NCBI GenBank assembly: GCA_020059605.1
Contig: JAGVBT010000045.1
Span: forward strand, 1-38,089
DNA length: 38,089 bases
From: Deltaproteobacteria bacterium
GTDB taxonomy: Bacteria > Desulfobacterota > BSN033 > UBA1163
Reading direction: 5' to 3'
The notes under the pieces were generated by a model. The model was not told the origin of the DNA. It saw only the letters and a program-made list of their open reading frames with translations, and did no database searches. Below, one piece after another: positions 15,713 to 25,100 of this stretch (position 1 is its first letter; each line of letters starts with the position of its first letter). The position numbers and the translations under genes are program-made.

Positions 15713-17236
15713 ATGAAAACGAGGGATTTTTTATTCAGCCTCCTCTCCGGTATCCTCCTCACCCTCTCTTTTCCCAACTTCGACCTGGAGTATTTGGCCT
15801 GGTTTGCCCTTGTCCCCCTTTTATATTCAGTTGAAGGACAAGGATTGTGGATTAGTTTCAAGCTTGGGTTTTTAACCGGTTTTGTCTCGTTCCTTGGGAT
15901 TCTCTACTGGATCATTGTTGCCATTCACACCTACGGGAATGTTCCTTTGATATTAAGCGGTTTCATCCTTTTATTACTGGTGGGCTACTTGAGTCTATTT
16001 ATCGGCGCGTTCACACTCTTATACCGATTTCTCCAGATCCAATTGAAACTGCGGACGGTACTTTTAGCCCCTCTTATATGGGTATCCCTGGAATACTTCC
16101 GTTCCTTTTTCTTAACCGGATTCCCATGGGCCAGCCTGGGCCATTCGCAGTATATGAATCTCCCATTCATACAGATGGCGGATATCACCGGGGTCTATGG
16201 CCTCTCTTTTGTCATCCTCCTGGTCAATGCTTCCCTTTACATGGTGATTCTCCAATGGTCGCAAAGAACCTTCCCTCTCCGGGAGGTGGCGATTACCGTT
16301 CTCCTTCTCCTGGGTTTCCTGGTCTATGGGTATTTGAAAGCGGGCGCCGTGGACCGGCAGATGGCCCAAAAGCTTTCCATCAAGGTAGGTCTGGTCCAGG
16401 GCAATATTGACCAATCGATCAAGTGGGATGAATCCTTCCAGAAGGAGACCCTGAAGATCTACGAAAGGCTTTCATTGAAAGCAGCAGAGGGGAAACCCGA
16501 CCTCATCATCTGGCCGGAGACAGCCACGCCTTTCTTCTTTCAGGATGCAACGGAGTTTCAACCCACAGTGCTGGATATCCCGAGGCAAACCAATGCCTTT
16601 CTCCTCTTTGGAACCCCGTCCTATAAGATCGAGAGAGGAAAGGTCCATCATTATAACAGCGCGCTCCTAATTTCTCCCTCCGGCGAACTGCAGGGGAAAT
16701 ATGACAAGATCCATCTCGTCCCTTATGGTGAGTATGTCCCTCTTGGAGAATATATTCCCCTGGGCTCCCTGGGAGAAGGAATCGGGAACTTTAAGCCCGG
16801 AAAAGAGACCTTTAACTTCACCCTTCCTCAGGGTAAATTCGGGGTTCTCATCTGCTTCGAGATCATCTTCCCGGACCTCTGCCGGAGATTTGTAAAGGAA
16901 GGGGCCGACTTCCTGGTCACCATCACCAACGATGCCTGGTTTGGGAGGACCTCTGCACCCCGCCAGCATCTCACGATCGCCAGCTTCAGAGCGGTGGAGA
17001 ACCGCGTCTTTATCGCCAGGTCGGCAAACACCGGGATCAGCGCTTTGATCGATCCCGTGGGAAGGATTGTGAAACAGGGAGGAATTTTTACCGAAGAGGC
17101 TATGAGCGGAACGATTCGCCTGTCAAAAGAAAAAACATTCTATACGCTTTACGGCGACGTCTTCGCCTGGATATGTTGCGCCGCTTCCATTATCCTTCTG
17201 GGAAACGCCTTGATCAAGCACGGAAGAAAGAGCTAA
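15713..17236 (+). CDS. lnt: Apolipoprotein N-acyltransferase
   Basis: 507-residue inner-membrane enzyme that adds the third acyl chain to the N-terminal Cys of lipoproteins. Six or so N-terminal helices precede a periplasmic nitrilase-fold domain. The catalytic triad is visible: Glu about 269 in IIWPETATP, Lys about 332 in KYDKIHLVPYGEYVP, and Cys about 381 in GVLICFEIIFPD, all at spacings close to the E. coli protein. A final helix follows. I chose the ATG at 15713 because the protein MKTRDFLFSLLSGILLTLSF begins where Lnt normally does; in-frame starts at 15704 and 15677 exist and no start has a strong ribosome site. The preceding 50 bases match the stretch at 10441-10493. Presence implies a diderm cell. 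Confidence 0.95.
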   Translation: MKTRDFLFSLLSGILLTLSFPNFDLEYLAWFALVPLLYSVEGQGLWISFKLGFLTGFVSFLGILYWIIVAIHTYGNVPLILSGFILLLLVGYLSLFIGAFTLLYRFLQIQLKLRTVLLAPLIWVSLEYFRSFFLTGFPWASLGHSQYMNLPFIQMADITGVYGLSFVILLVNASLYMVILQWSQRTFPLREVAITVLLLLGFLVYGYLKAGAVDRQMAQKLSIKVGLVQGNIDQSIKWDESFQKETLKIYERLSLKAAEGKPDLIIWPETATPFFFQDATEFQPTVLDIPRQTNAFLLFGTPSYKIERGKVHHYNSALLISPSGELQGKYDKIHLVPYGEYVPLGEYIPLGSLGEGIGNFKPGKETFNFTLPQGKFGVLICFEIIFPDLCRRFVKEGADFLVTITNDAWFGRTSAPRQHLTIASFRAVENRVFIARSANTGISALIDPVGRIVKQGGIFTEEAMSGTIRLSKEKTFYTLYGDVFAWICCAASIILLGNALIKHGRKS

Positions 17237-17366
17237 AGGCTTTTTCACCGGCCCGGAATATTCTTCCCCTGGACGGCAGTCATCACCTTTGTTCAATCTC
17301 TTAGATTGCGAGTGGAAGGAGTCCCCCTGAAAATTTTTATCATCGTCTTTCCGAGGACAACCGGAA

Positions 17367-17942
17367 TTGGAAACTGAAACCTTGCTTGGAATCTTTGTCG
17401 GCATCGGTCTAAGCGCCGCCTGTGGCTTCAGGGTATTTGTTCCATTGCTCGCCATCAACATCGCGTCGCTTAACGGGTATCTCCAGTTAGCGCCGGGCTT
17501 TGAATGGATCGGAAGCTCCCATGCCACCCTTGCCTTTGGAACGGCAACCCTCGTTGAAATCCTCGCCTATTATATTCCCTGGCTGGACCATTTATTGGAT
17601 TTGATAGCCTCCCCGGCTGCCATCGTTGCAGGGACGATTCTGACGGCTTCAATGATCGTGGAACTATCTCCGCTTTTAAAATGGACTTTGGCCATTATCG
17701 CAGGCGGAGGAGCAGCATCCATCATCCAGGGAACAACCGTTGCCCTTCGGACAAAATCCCTGGCGCTTACGGGCGGCTTAGGAAATCCGATGGTTTCCAC
17801 GATTGAGGCCATGGGGGCGGTCGTCACTTCCCTCCTGGCCATTCTCGTCCCGATCCTCTGTCTCCTTCTCCTGTTGGTGATGTCTGTCTGGGTTTTCCTC
17901 AAAGCCGGCCGTTTCTTCTTCGGAAGGGCAAAAATAAAATAG
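17367..17942 (+). CDS. DUF4126 membrane protein
   Basis: 191 residues with about five hydrophobic helices and a short cytoplasmic tail. The motif GIGLSAACGFRVFVPLLAINIAS near the N-terminus and the GTILTASMIVELSPLLKW and GGLGNPMVSTIEAMGA segments mark the DUF4126 family; function unknown. The start is TTG at 17367, with GAGGA about nine bases upstream, because no ATG precedes the conserved first helix. Nine bases separate it from the ChaN-like gene, so the two are very likely co-transcribed. The spacer from lnt (130 bases) contains a degenerate copy of the window's interspersed repeat near 17301. Confidence 0.85.
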   Translation: METETLLGIFVGIGLSAACGFRVFVPLLAINIASLNGYLQLAPGFEWIGSSHATLAFGTATLVEILAYYIPWLDHLLDLIASPAAIVAGTILTASMIVELSPLLKWTLAIIAGGGAASIIQGTTVALRTKSLALTGGLGNPMVSTIEAMGAVVTSLLAILVPILCLLLLLVMSVWVFLKAGRFFFGRAKIK

Positions 17943-17951
17943 GAGGTTCGC

Positions 17952-18725
17952 ATGCCCTATTTAATGAGAAAAGGACTCCTGTATGACCTGGAGGACGCTT
18001 TTGACATGCTCATGGATTACAAGGTCATTTTTTTCGGGGAGGAGCACGGATCCCGGATGTCTCGAGAGGCTGAATTTTCCCTTCTCAAAGGGCTTTCAAA
18101 ACGGGATCCAAAAATCGTCCTCTCCCTCGAAATGTTTGAACGCGATGTTCAAGGGATTCTTGACGCTTACTTGAATGGGAACATTTCCGAAAAAAGATTC
18201 CTGGAGCAATCCCGCCCATGGCCCAACTATAAAGAGGACTATCGGGCCCTGATTGAATTCGCAAAGAAGAAAAAGATCCCGGTGGTTGCGGCAAACATTC
18301 CCCGAAGGGCGGCGGCAGCCGTGTCCAGGGCCAATCAGATTTCTCCCCGCGTCATGGGGGAAGACCGGATCTATCTTCCTCAAATCGTCCACCTCAGATC
18401 GAAAACCTATTACACGCGCTTTCTCTCCTCGGTCGAGGGGATGCCCCGGCTCGCTCCGATGAAAGGGATGGAGGTGGACGGGTTATACAAGGCGCAGGTC
18501 TTGAAGGATGCTGTGATGGCCTCTTCGCTTGAACCCTACCTGGATCGCCGCGTCCTTTTCTGCTGCGGCCACTTCCATTGCGGCTATCACCTCGGCATTC
18601 CCTACCAATTGAAAAAGAAGCATCCGAAGCTCAACCTCGCCGTCATGGTGACGGCTTCAACGGTGGAGCCCTTGCCCATGGAAGACCGGGCGGGAATTGC
18701 AGACTTCATCTGGGTTGAAGAGTAA
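17952..18725 (+). CDS. ChaN-like (Tiki/EreA-superfamily) protein
   Basis: 257 residues. The N-terminal VIFFGEEHGSRMSREAEFSLLKGL, then LSLEMFERDVQGILDAYLNG, KRFLEQSRPWPNYKEDYRALIEFAKKKKIPVVAANIPRR and the late CCGHFHCGYHLGIPYQL define the ChaN family, whose characterised member (Campylobacter ChaN) binds heme at the surface as part of iron uptake. No signal peptide or lipobox is visible, so this one looks cytoplasmic, which makes the heme-uptake role doubtful. The conserved Glu/His residues suggest a metal-dependent hydrolase ancestry. GGAGG precedes the ATG, nine bases after the DUF4126 stop. Confidence 0.88.
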   Translation: MPYLMRKGLLYDLEDAFDMLMDYKVIFFGEEHGSRMSREAEFSLLKGLSKRDPKIVLSLEMFERDVQGILDAYLNGNISEKRFLEQSRPWPNYKEDYRALIEFAKKKKIPVVAANIPRRAAAAVSRANQISPRVMGEDRIYLPQIVHLRSKTYYTRFLSSVEGMPRLAPMKGMEVDGLYKAQVLKDAVMASSLEPYLDRRVLFCCGHFHCGYHLGIPYQLKKKHPKLNLAVMVTASTVEPLPMEDRAGIADFIWVEE

Positions 18726-18732
18726 TGGGAGG

Positions 18733-19386
18733 TTACCGGTCCCTGCGATCCGGTTTAAATAAGCCTGCTTGATCCGCTCCGAGCAACCCTGACCGGTAAG
18801 AACGCGCATCCACCGGAGAGAGGCCGGAGATCATGCTCCGCTTGAGGAGGGGAACTTTTCTGATTTCGTCCAATCTTCGGGCAATATCCTCAAGACTGTC
18901 GTCGCTCGTCGTCCAGTTCCAAGGATCAAAAACCTTTAGATTGAGAGGCAGGCTGTAAGCCCGCAATGTCTTTTCCCGTTCCACGTTATAAAATTGCTCG
19001 AAGTACGACATCACCAGCTCGCGCAACGTCCGATAAACGGGCTCGCGGAACCTCAGGTTTGCGAAATTCGATTTTGCCACCGCGCCCCAGTGGCCTTTCC
19101 GTTTGAACAATGCCAGGAGGTGGTCGTCATCCCGTTGATTGGGAACCATCTCCAACAGTAGCGGAGGATATCCCAGGCGGCGGAGCGCGGCAGCCGCAAA
19201 GACAGCGCCGTCAAAACAGTGGGCTGTCCGCTCGCGAAGAACGCGCAGGGGGCACCGATAGACCCGTTCCGTGCTATAAGGAATCCGGTCAAGAAAGGCC
19301 TGGATTTTAGCAGGAGTAGCCAGTGCTTTCAACCTCTGGCGCTCGGCCTGTTTCAAGACCTGCTCCAAATCTTGAAGGGGAGGCAT
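18733..19386 (-). CDS. Transglutaminase-like-fold protein, function unknown
   Basis: 217 residues. The central part reads RTAHCFDGAVFAAAALRRLG (candidate nucleophilic Cys at the start of a helix), then QRDDDHLLALFKRKGHWGAV (candidate His) and SNFANLRFREPVYRTLREL. A Cys-helix-His-Asp order suggests the papain/transglutaminase-like fold, but I do not recognise the exact family. There is no signal peptide. It converges with the ChaN-like gene (stops 7 bases apart) and diverges from the DUF1846 gene, so it is its own transcript. Moderate confidence in the gene, low in the fold. Confidence 0.75.
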   Translation of the reverse strand: MPPLQDLEQVLKQAERQRLKALATPAKIQAFLDRIPYSTERVYRCPLRVLRERTAHCFDGAVFAAAALRRLGYPPLLLEMVPNQRDDDHLLALFKRKGHWGAVAKSNFANLRFREPVYRTLRELVMSYFEQFYNVEREKTLRAYSLPLNLKVFDPWNWTTSDDSLEDIARRLDEIRKVPLLKRSMISGLSPVDARSYRSGLLGADQAGLFKPDRRDR

Positions 19387-19467
19387 GGAAGTTTCCTTTC
19401 TTCAAATTGCTTCCTCTATTAACTCATTTGGGGATAAATCACCATATCGGCTTGAAATCTTGCTATA

Positions 19468-19497
19468 TTGACAACACAAGAGGAGTAGGTTTATATG
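19468..19497 (+). promoter_or_regulatory. Possible promoter of the DUF1846 gene
   Basis: TTGACA at 19468-19473 is followed by TATATG at 19492-19497, an 18-base spacer, about 20 bases before the start codon. The short leader is unusual but tolerable. Only the -35 is a strong match. Confidence 0.35.
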
Positions 19498-19516
19498 AAT
19501 GCGAAAGGTGAGGCCT

Positions 19517-21034
19517 ATGCCGCTGCGAATCGGTTTTGACAACGAAAGATATCTTGAGGAGCAGACCTCGGCCATCCTCGAACGGGTGGGTCGATTTGAT
19601 AACAAGCTGTATCTCGAATTCGGCGGCAAACTGCTCTTCGACTACCATGCGGCAAGGGTGTTGCCGGGTTTCGACCCCAACGTGAAGATGCGTCTGCTTC
19701 AGAAGCTTCGCGATAAATCGGAAGTTGTGCTCTGCATCTATGCCGGGGACATCGAACGGAAAAAAGTGAGGGCCGATTTCGGCATCACTTACGATTCGGA
19801 TGCCCTGAAGTTGATCGATGATCTCCGGGATTGGGGGATTGAAGTGATCGGAGTCGTGATCACCCGGTTCGAAAATCAACCTGCGGCTACCGTGTTCAAA
19901 AAGAAATTGGAACGGAGAAACATCCGGGTCTACACCCATCCCTTTACCAAGGGCTATCCAACGGATGTCGATACCATTGTGAGCAATGAGGGATATGGCG
20001 CCACTGAATATATTCATACCGCCAAACCGATCATTGTGGTCACGGGACCCGGACCCAACAGTGGGAAACTGGCCACCTGCCTTTCGCAGATCTACCATGA
20101 ACACCGGCACAGAATCCATGCCGGTTATGCCAAATTCGAGACGTTCCCCATCTGGAATCTTCCGCTGAAACATCCGGTCAACATCGCTTATGAAGCCGCC
20201 ACCGCTGATATCCGCGACTTTAACCTGATCGACTCCTTTCACCTGGAGGCCTATAATGAAAAAACGGTCAATTACAACCGGGATGTGGAGGCCTTTCCGG
20301 TGCTCAGACGGATTATCGAAAAGATCACCGGAGAGGATTCATTTTATAAATCGCCTACGGACATGGGAGTCAACCGGGCCGGGTTCGGAATTACCGATGA
20401 TGAGGCGGTGAGGGAAGCGGCCGTCCAGGAGATTATCCGCCGCTATTTTCGGTATGCCTGCGAATATGCAATCGGGTTTGTCGATCGAGAGACCGTCCAG
20501 AGGGTTGAGCTCCTGATGGAGGACCTGAAGGCGAGACCCGAAAACCGAACCGTCGTCCTTGCGGCAAGGCAGGCCGCCTCGGATGCCGAGAAGAACGGCA
20601 AGGGAAATGAGGGGATCTATTGCGGGGCAGCCTTGGAGTTGAGAAATTGCAAGATCATTACAGGGAAGAACTCCCCTTTGATGCATGCGGCTTCCGCACT
20701 GATTCTCAACGCCGTGAAGCGCCTCGCCGACATTCCCGACACGATTCACCTTCTTCCCCCCAACATAATGGAATCGATCAGCCATTTCAAGAAGGATGTG
20801 CTCAAGGGAAGGATGGTCAGCCTCGATCTGGAAGAAACGCTGATCGCCCTCAGCATCAGCGCCACCGTGAACCCTGCCGCCCAGATGGCGGTTGAAAAAT
20901 TGAAGGAGCTATCCGGTTGCGAAGTTCATATGACACACATCCCCACCCCCGGGGATGAAGCCGGACTGCGAAAGCTGGGGGTCAACCTGACGAGCGACCC
21001 CGAATTCGCCACCAAACGCCTCTTCGGAAGATAG
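19517..21034 (+). CDS. DUF1846 (UPF0371) family protein
   Basis: 505 residues, in line with the family's usual length. The N-terminus [20 protein letters not shown], the motif [22 protein letters not shown] (P-loop-like) and the [24 protein letters not shown] region are diagnostic of this highly conserved cytosolic family. Its biochemical function is unknown; crystal structures suggest a nucleotide- or phosphate-binding enzyme. I chose the ATG at 19517, four bases after AGGTGAGG; an ATG at 19495 is out of frame. It stands alone; the RAYT unit follows 11 bases after its stop. Confidence 0.93.
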   Translation: MPLRIGFDNERYLEEQTSAILERVGRFDNKLYLEFGGKLLFDYHAARVLPGFDPNVKMRLLQKLRDKSEVVLCIYAGDIERKKVRADFGITYDSDALKLIDDLRDWGIEVIGVVITRFENQPAATVFKKKLERRNIRVYTHPFTKGYPTDVDTIVSNEGYGATEYIHTAKPIIVVTGPGPNSGKLATCLSQIYHEHRHRIHAGYAKFETFPIWNLPLKHPVNIAYEAATADIRDFNLIDSFHLEAYNEKTVNYNRDVEAFPVLRRIIEKITGEDSFYKSPTDMGVNRAGFGITDDEAVREAAVQEIIRRYFRYACEYAIGFVDRETVQRVELLMEDLKARPENRTVVLAARQAASDAEKNGKGNEGIYCGAALELRNCKIITGKNSPLMHAASALILNAVKRLADIPDTIHLLPPNIMESISHFKKDVLKGRMVSLDLEETLIALSISATVNPAAQMAVEKLKELSGCEVHMTHIPTPGDEAGLRKLGVNLTSDPEFATKRLFGR

Positions 21035-21101
21035 CCTTAAAATAAGGGACACATACCTTTTTTCTTGACACCAAAATAAAAAGAGTCTTTAATTATTAAT
21101 T

Positions 21102-21785
21102 ATGCCACGAATTGCAAGAATAGTGGGAGTCGGGTATCCACACCACATTATTGAAAGAGGTAATAATAGAGAAAAAATCTTTTTAGACTCAAAGGACTAC
21201 CGAAAGTACCTCTATTTCCTTTCGAAATATTCAGAAGAGAAAGAAGCTGTTGTTCTTGCTTACTGCCTCATGTCTAATCATGTTCACTTGCTTGTAAGAC
21301 CCTCCAGGGAGGAGTCTCTTGCCAAGATGATGCAGGCTGTTACCCTCTGTTATAGTAAATATTTCAACCAGGAAAATGGACGGACCGGACGGCTCTGGGA
21401 ATGCAGATACTATTCTACGGTTATTGATGCAGACAGCTATTTATGGGCTGTCAGCACATATATTGAGAACAACCCTGTTAGAGCCGGAATTGTCAAAAGC
21501 CCCGAAGATTACCCCTATTCCAGCGCCAGGGCTCATATCTTAGGCAGGAAAGACCCTTTTTTGAAAGAGCCTCTATTTGACATAAACCAACGGAAGGAAT
21601 ACCAGAGGTTTATCCGTTCTGAAGAGGATAAAAAGATTACCGAGGAGATTAGAAAACAAACCAAATTGGGTAAGCCTCTCGGTGATGGAGGATTCCTAAA
21701 TGCTCTTTCCGAAAAACTGGGGCATAGCCTATCATTCAGACCAAGGGGAAGACCCAAAAAAAGAGATTATGGGATTAAGGATTAA
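21102..21785 (+). CDS. REP-associated tyrosine transposase (RAYT, Y1_Tnp)
   Basis: 227 residues. The HUH nuclease motif is NHVHLLVRPSREESLAKMMQ (His-hydrophobic-His near residue 60), and the RAYT hallmark YIENNPVRAGIVKSPEDYPYSS follows near residues 125-146. These single-strand endonucleases cut at REP-type hairpins and appear to spread them. A C-terminal tail rich in basic residues (RPRGRPKKRDYGIKD) may bind DNA. The gene is intact. No clear Shine-Dalgarno site precedes the ATG. Confidence 0.93.
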   Translation: MPRIARIVGVGYPHHIIERGNNREKIFLDSKDYRKYLYFLSKYSEEKEAVVLAYCLMSNHVHLLVRPSREESLAKMMQAVTLCYSKYFNQENGRTGRLWECRYYSTVIDADSYLWAVSTYIENNPVRAGIVKSPEDYPYSSARAHILGRKDPFLKEPLFDINQRKEYQRFIRSEEDKKITEEIRKQTKLGKPLGDGGFLNALSEKLGHSLSFRPRGRPKKRDYGIKD

Positions 21786-21837
21786 GAAGTTCAGATTCTT
21801 GTAACACTTTAGCGGTTTGAAAATCTTTGTAAAATCC

Positions 21838-21975
21838 CTCCCCACCTCCCCTGCCTACCGGCAGGCAGGCTTTGCTAAAGGGAGGAGATAAGGAGGGGTT
21901 TCCCCCTTTGGCAAAGTCGTTTCGACTCGCAACCGAGGGGGATTTAGGTCGTTGCGACTCGAAACCGAGGGGATT
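21838..21975. repeat. REP-like palindromes and interspersed repeats downstream of RAYT
   Basis: Non-coding. It contains the palindrome CCTGCCTACCGGCAGGCAGG, a GGGAGGAG-rich stretch, TCGACTCGCAACCGAG (21922-21937) and a near copy, GCGACTCGAAACCGAG (21954-21969). These are candidate substrates of the adjacent RAYT nuclease. The same signature is dispersed through the window. Confidence 0.7.
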
Positions 21976-22131
21976 TTATAATAATTCTTTTTGTCAATTG
22001 ACTCATAAAACTCATCTCGTAGTCGATTCTTATCGACTTTTCAAAAAGCTAAATTGATACAGATTCTTTAAAATCCTGAATTCCGAAAATACATAAAAGG
22101 TATGTGTCCCCAATTTAATGAGGGAGAAAAA

Positions 22132-25100
22132 ATGGAAAAACGACGTCGCATTCCAACCGAATGGATAAATCTTATCTTTGGGATATTGATCTTTTTCGGA
22201 TTATACCTCACCAGCCTCTATAGTTACCTCCTGTTTCATAGCCTTGCCGAAATGTTTTCAATTGTGATCGCCTGCGGTATTTTTATGGTCGCCTGGAATT
22301 CCCGCCGATTTCTTGATAACAACTACCTCCTCTTTATCGGCATTGCCTATCTGTTCGTCGGCGGTCTCGATTTGATTCACACCATTGCCTATAAGGGGAT
22401 GGGAGTCTTCCGTGGATACGAAACAAATCCGGCAACCCAGTTGTGGATAATCGCCCGATATACGGAAAGCCTCTCGCTGCTCCTTGCTCCTTTATTTTTA
22501 AGGAAGAAGCTAAGGATCCATTACGTATTCTCCGTATATCTTGCCCTCATTTCTCTTTTGCTTATGTCAATTTTTTATTGGGAGATTTTTCCTGTCTGTT
22601 TTATTGAAGAAGTGGGATTGACCCCATTTAAAAAAATCAGTGAGTATATTATTTCTCTCATCCTCTTGGCCTCCGCTCTCCTCCTCCTTAAGCATCAAAG
22701 GGAATTTGATCGAAAGATCCTCCAATGGATATTTTGGTCTATCCTGCTGACCATTGGCTCCGAGTTGGCCTTTACATTTTACATTCATGCTTACGGGTTC
22801 TCAAACCTGATCGGTCATTATTTCAAGATTGCCTCTTTCTACCTCATCTATAAAGCGCTCATCGAAACAGGCCTGATTAGGCCTTACGACCTCCTCTTCC
22901 GAAACCTAAAACAAAGCGAGGTAGCCCTTCGCCATTCAGAGAAAAAATTTTCAAAGGCCTTCCATTCGAGCCCGAATCCGATGGCCATTGCTTCACTCTC
23001 TGATGGCCGATACCACGAGGTCAACGAGAGTTTTTTGAGGTTGACGGGCTACAGCCGGGGGGAAGTGACGGGCCGGACCTCCATTGAAATAAATTTCTGG
23101 GCATCCCCGGAAGACCGCACCCGGATGAAGGAAGTCGTGGGGAAAAAGGGATGGATCCGAAACCAGGAATACACATTCCGGAAAAAATCAGGAGATGGTT
23201 TTACCGGACTCATCTCTGCGGAGGTCATTGAGATTGATGAGGAACCGTGCATTCTTTCAGTGATCAACGATATCACCGACCGCAAAAGGATGGAAGAGGA
23301 ACTCTGCAAATCCCGAGACGAATTAGAAATGAGAGTCCAGCAGCGAACCGCCGAATTGGCAAAGGCTAATGAGCTTTTGGAAAGGATGTTTTCCAGTATC
23401 GACGTTTTGATCGCCTACATGGATAAAGACTTTAACTTCATCCGTGTCAACCGTGCCTATGCTGATGCGGACGAGCGGGAGCCGGAGTTTTATGTTGGAA
23501 AGAATCATTTTGTCCTTTTTCCTAATGAAGAGAATGAAGCCATTTTTAAAAAGGTGGTGGAAACAGGCGAGCCTTATTCGGTTTATGCCAAGCCCTTTGA
23601 ATACGCGGAACACCCCGAGCGGGGAGTCACCCACTGGGATTGGAACCTCCAACCGGTTAAAGAACTTGACGGTAGTGTCGGAGGCGTTGTCCTGAGCATG
23701 GTCAATGTAACCGAGCGTATCCGAGCCCAAGAGGCCGTGTCGGCAGAGCGACAACGCCTCAATGATGTCCTGGAGGTGCTGCCGGCTTACGTGGTTTTAT
23801 TGACACCGGATCATCATGTTGTTTTTGCCAACCGCTTCTTTCGGGATCGCTTTGGGGAATCACATGGCAAGCGTTGCTTTGAGTATTTGTTCGGCTACAG
23901 CGGACCCTGCGAGATTTGTGAAACATATACCGTTCTGAAAACCGGGGCTCCCCACCAGTGGGAATGGACCGGCCCGGATGGTCGCATTTACGATGTTTTC
24001 GACTTCCCTTTCACCGATTCGGACGGCTCCGCCCTCATCCTGGAGATGGGCATCGATATTACCGAACGGAGAGAAATAGAGAAACAAACCAATGCCACCA
24101 ATGCCTTATTGATGCTGTTTACCCAAAAAACCACACGAAAAGCATACCTTGATGCTCTGGTCGACTTGATCCATGATTGGAGCAAGTGCCGATGTGTGGG
24201 AATCAGGGTAAGGAATGGACAGGGATTTATCCCCTACGAGTCTTACATCGGGTTTAGCGAGGATTTCAGGAAATCCGAGGACTGGCTTTCAATTGACCAA
24301 AATCAATGTGCCTGTATCCGGGTGGTCAAGGGCAAACTTGACCCCCAAGATGCTTCGGTGATGACACCCGCCGGATCTTTTCGCTGTAATAACACATTGA
24401 AATTTATCGAAAATCTTTCAGATGAAGAAAAGGCCCGATATAGAGGCGTCTGCATCGAGGCAGGATTCATGACCGTAGCTGTGATTCCCATTCGTTACCG
24501 TGATGAAATTATCGGAGCAATCCATCTGGCAGACGAAAGACCAGAAATGGTACCATCGAGAATGATAGATTTCATAGAAACCATGACCCCCCTCCCTGGA
24601 GAAGCCATACACCGATTCAACTTGGAATCAGAGCTTCATCGTAATTATGAAACTCAAAAAGCGATCAATTCTCTCCTTCGCCTCTCTCTGGGGGATATCC
24701 CCCTTGAAGAGTTTCTGGAAGGGACTCTTGACATGCTTATTTCAAACCCATGGTTTTCTCCGGCGGCAAAGGGCTGCCTCTTTCTTGCCGAACCTCACAG
24801 GGAGGTCCTTTCCATGAAGGCCCAATACGGGCTTCCTGATCCAATTCGACAAAGATGCGCCCAAGTTCCATTTGGAACGTGTCTCTGTGGAAAGGTCGCA
24901 TTAACAAAAAAGATCCAATATACCGATTACCTAAATGACCGCCATGACTTCACCTTTGAGGAGGCCACCCCGCACTCCCATTATCATGTGCCCATTCTAT
25001 TCGGGGAAAGAATCCTCGGATTGATTACCCTGTATTTGAATGAAGCAGATCGTCCCGGCCGGGAGAAAGAGGATTTCCTGACGGCTGTTGCCCACACACT

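Larger units (their letters stand above)
21046..22110 (+). mobile_element. RAYT transposase unit with perfect 16-bp inverted ends
   Basis: GGGACACATACCTTTT (21046-21061) and its exact reverse complement (22095-22110) enclose 1065 bases: one Y1 transposase gene followed by about 300 bases of palindromic repeats. IS200-type elements normally lack inverted ends, but RAYT genes are commonly flanked by REP-like sequences in inverted orientation, which fits. The left end is 11 bases after the DUF1846 stop and the right end 21 bases before the large histidine kinase start. No target duplication was identified. Confidence 0.8.

Noticed and set aside
19463..20242. 259-codon open frame on the minus strand
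   Set aside because: It lies antisense within the strongly conserved DUF1846 gene and has no recognisable motif or ribosome site.
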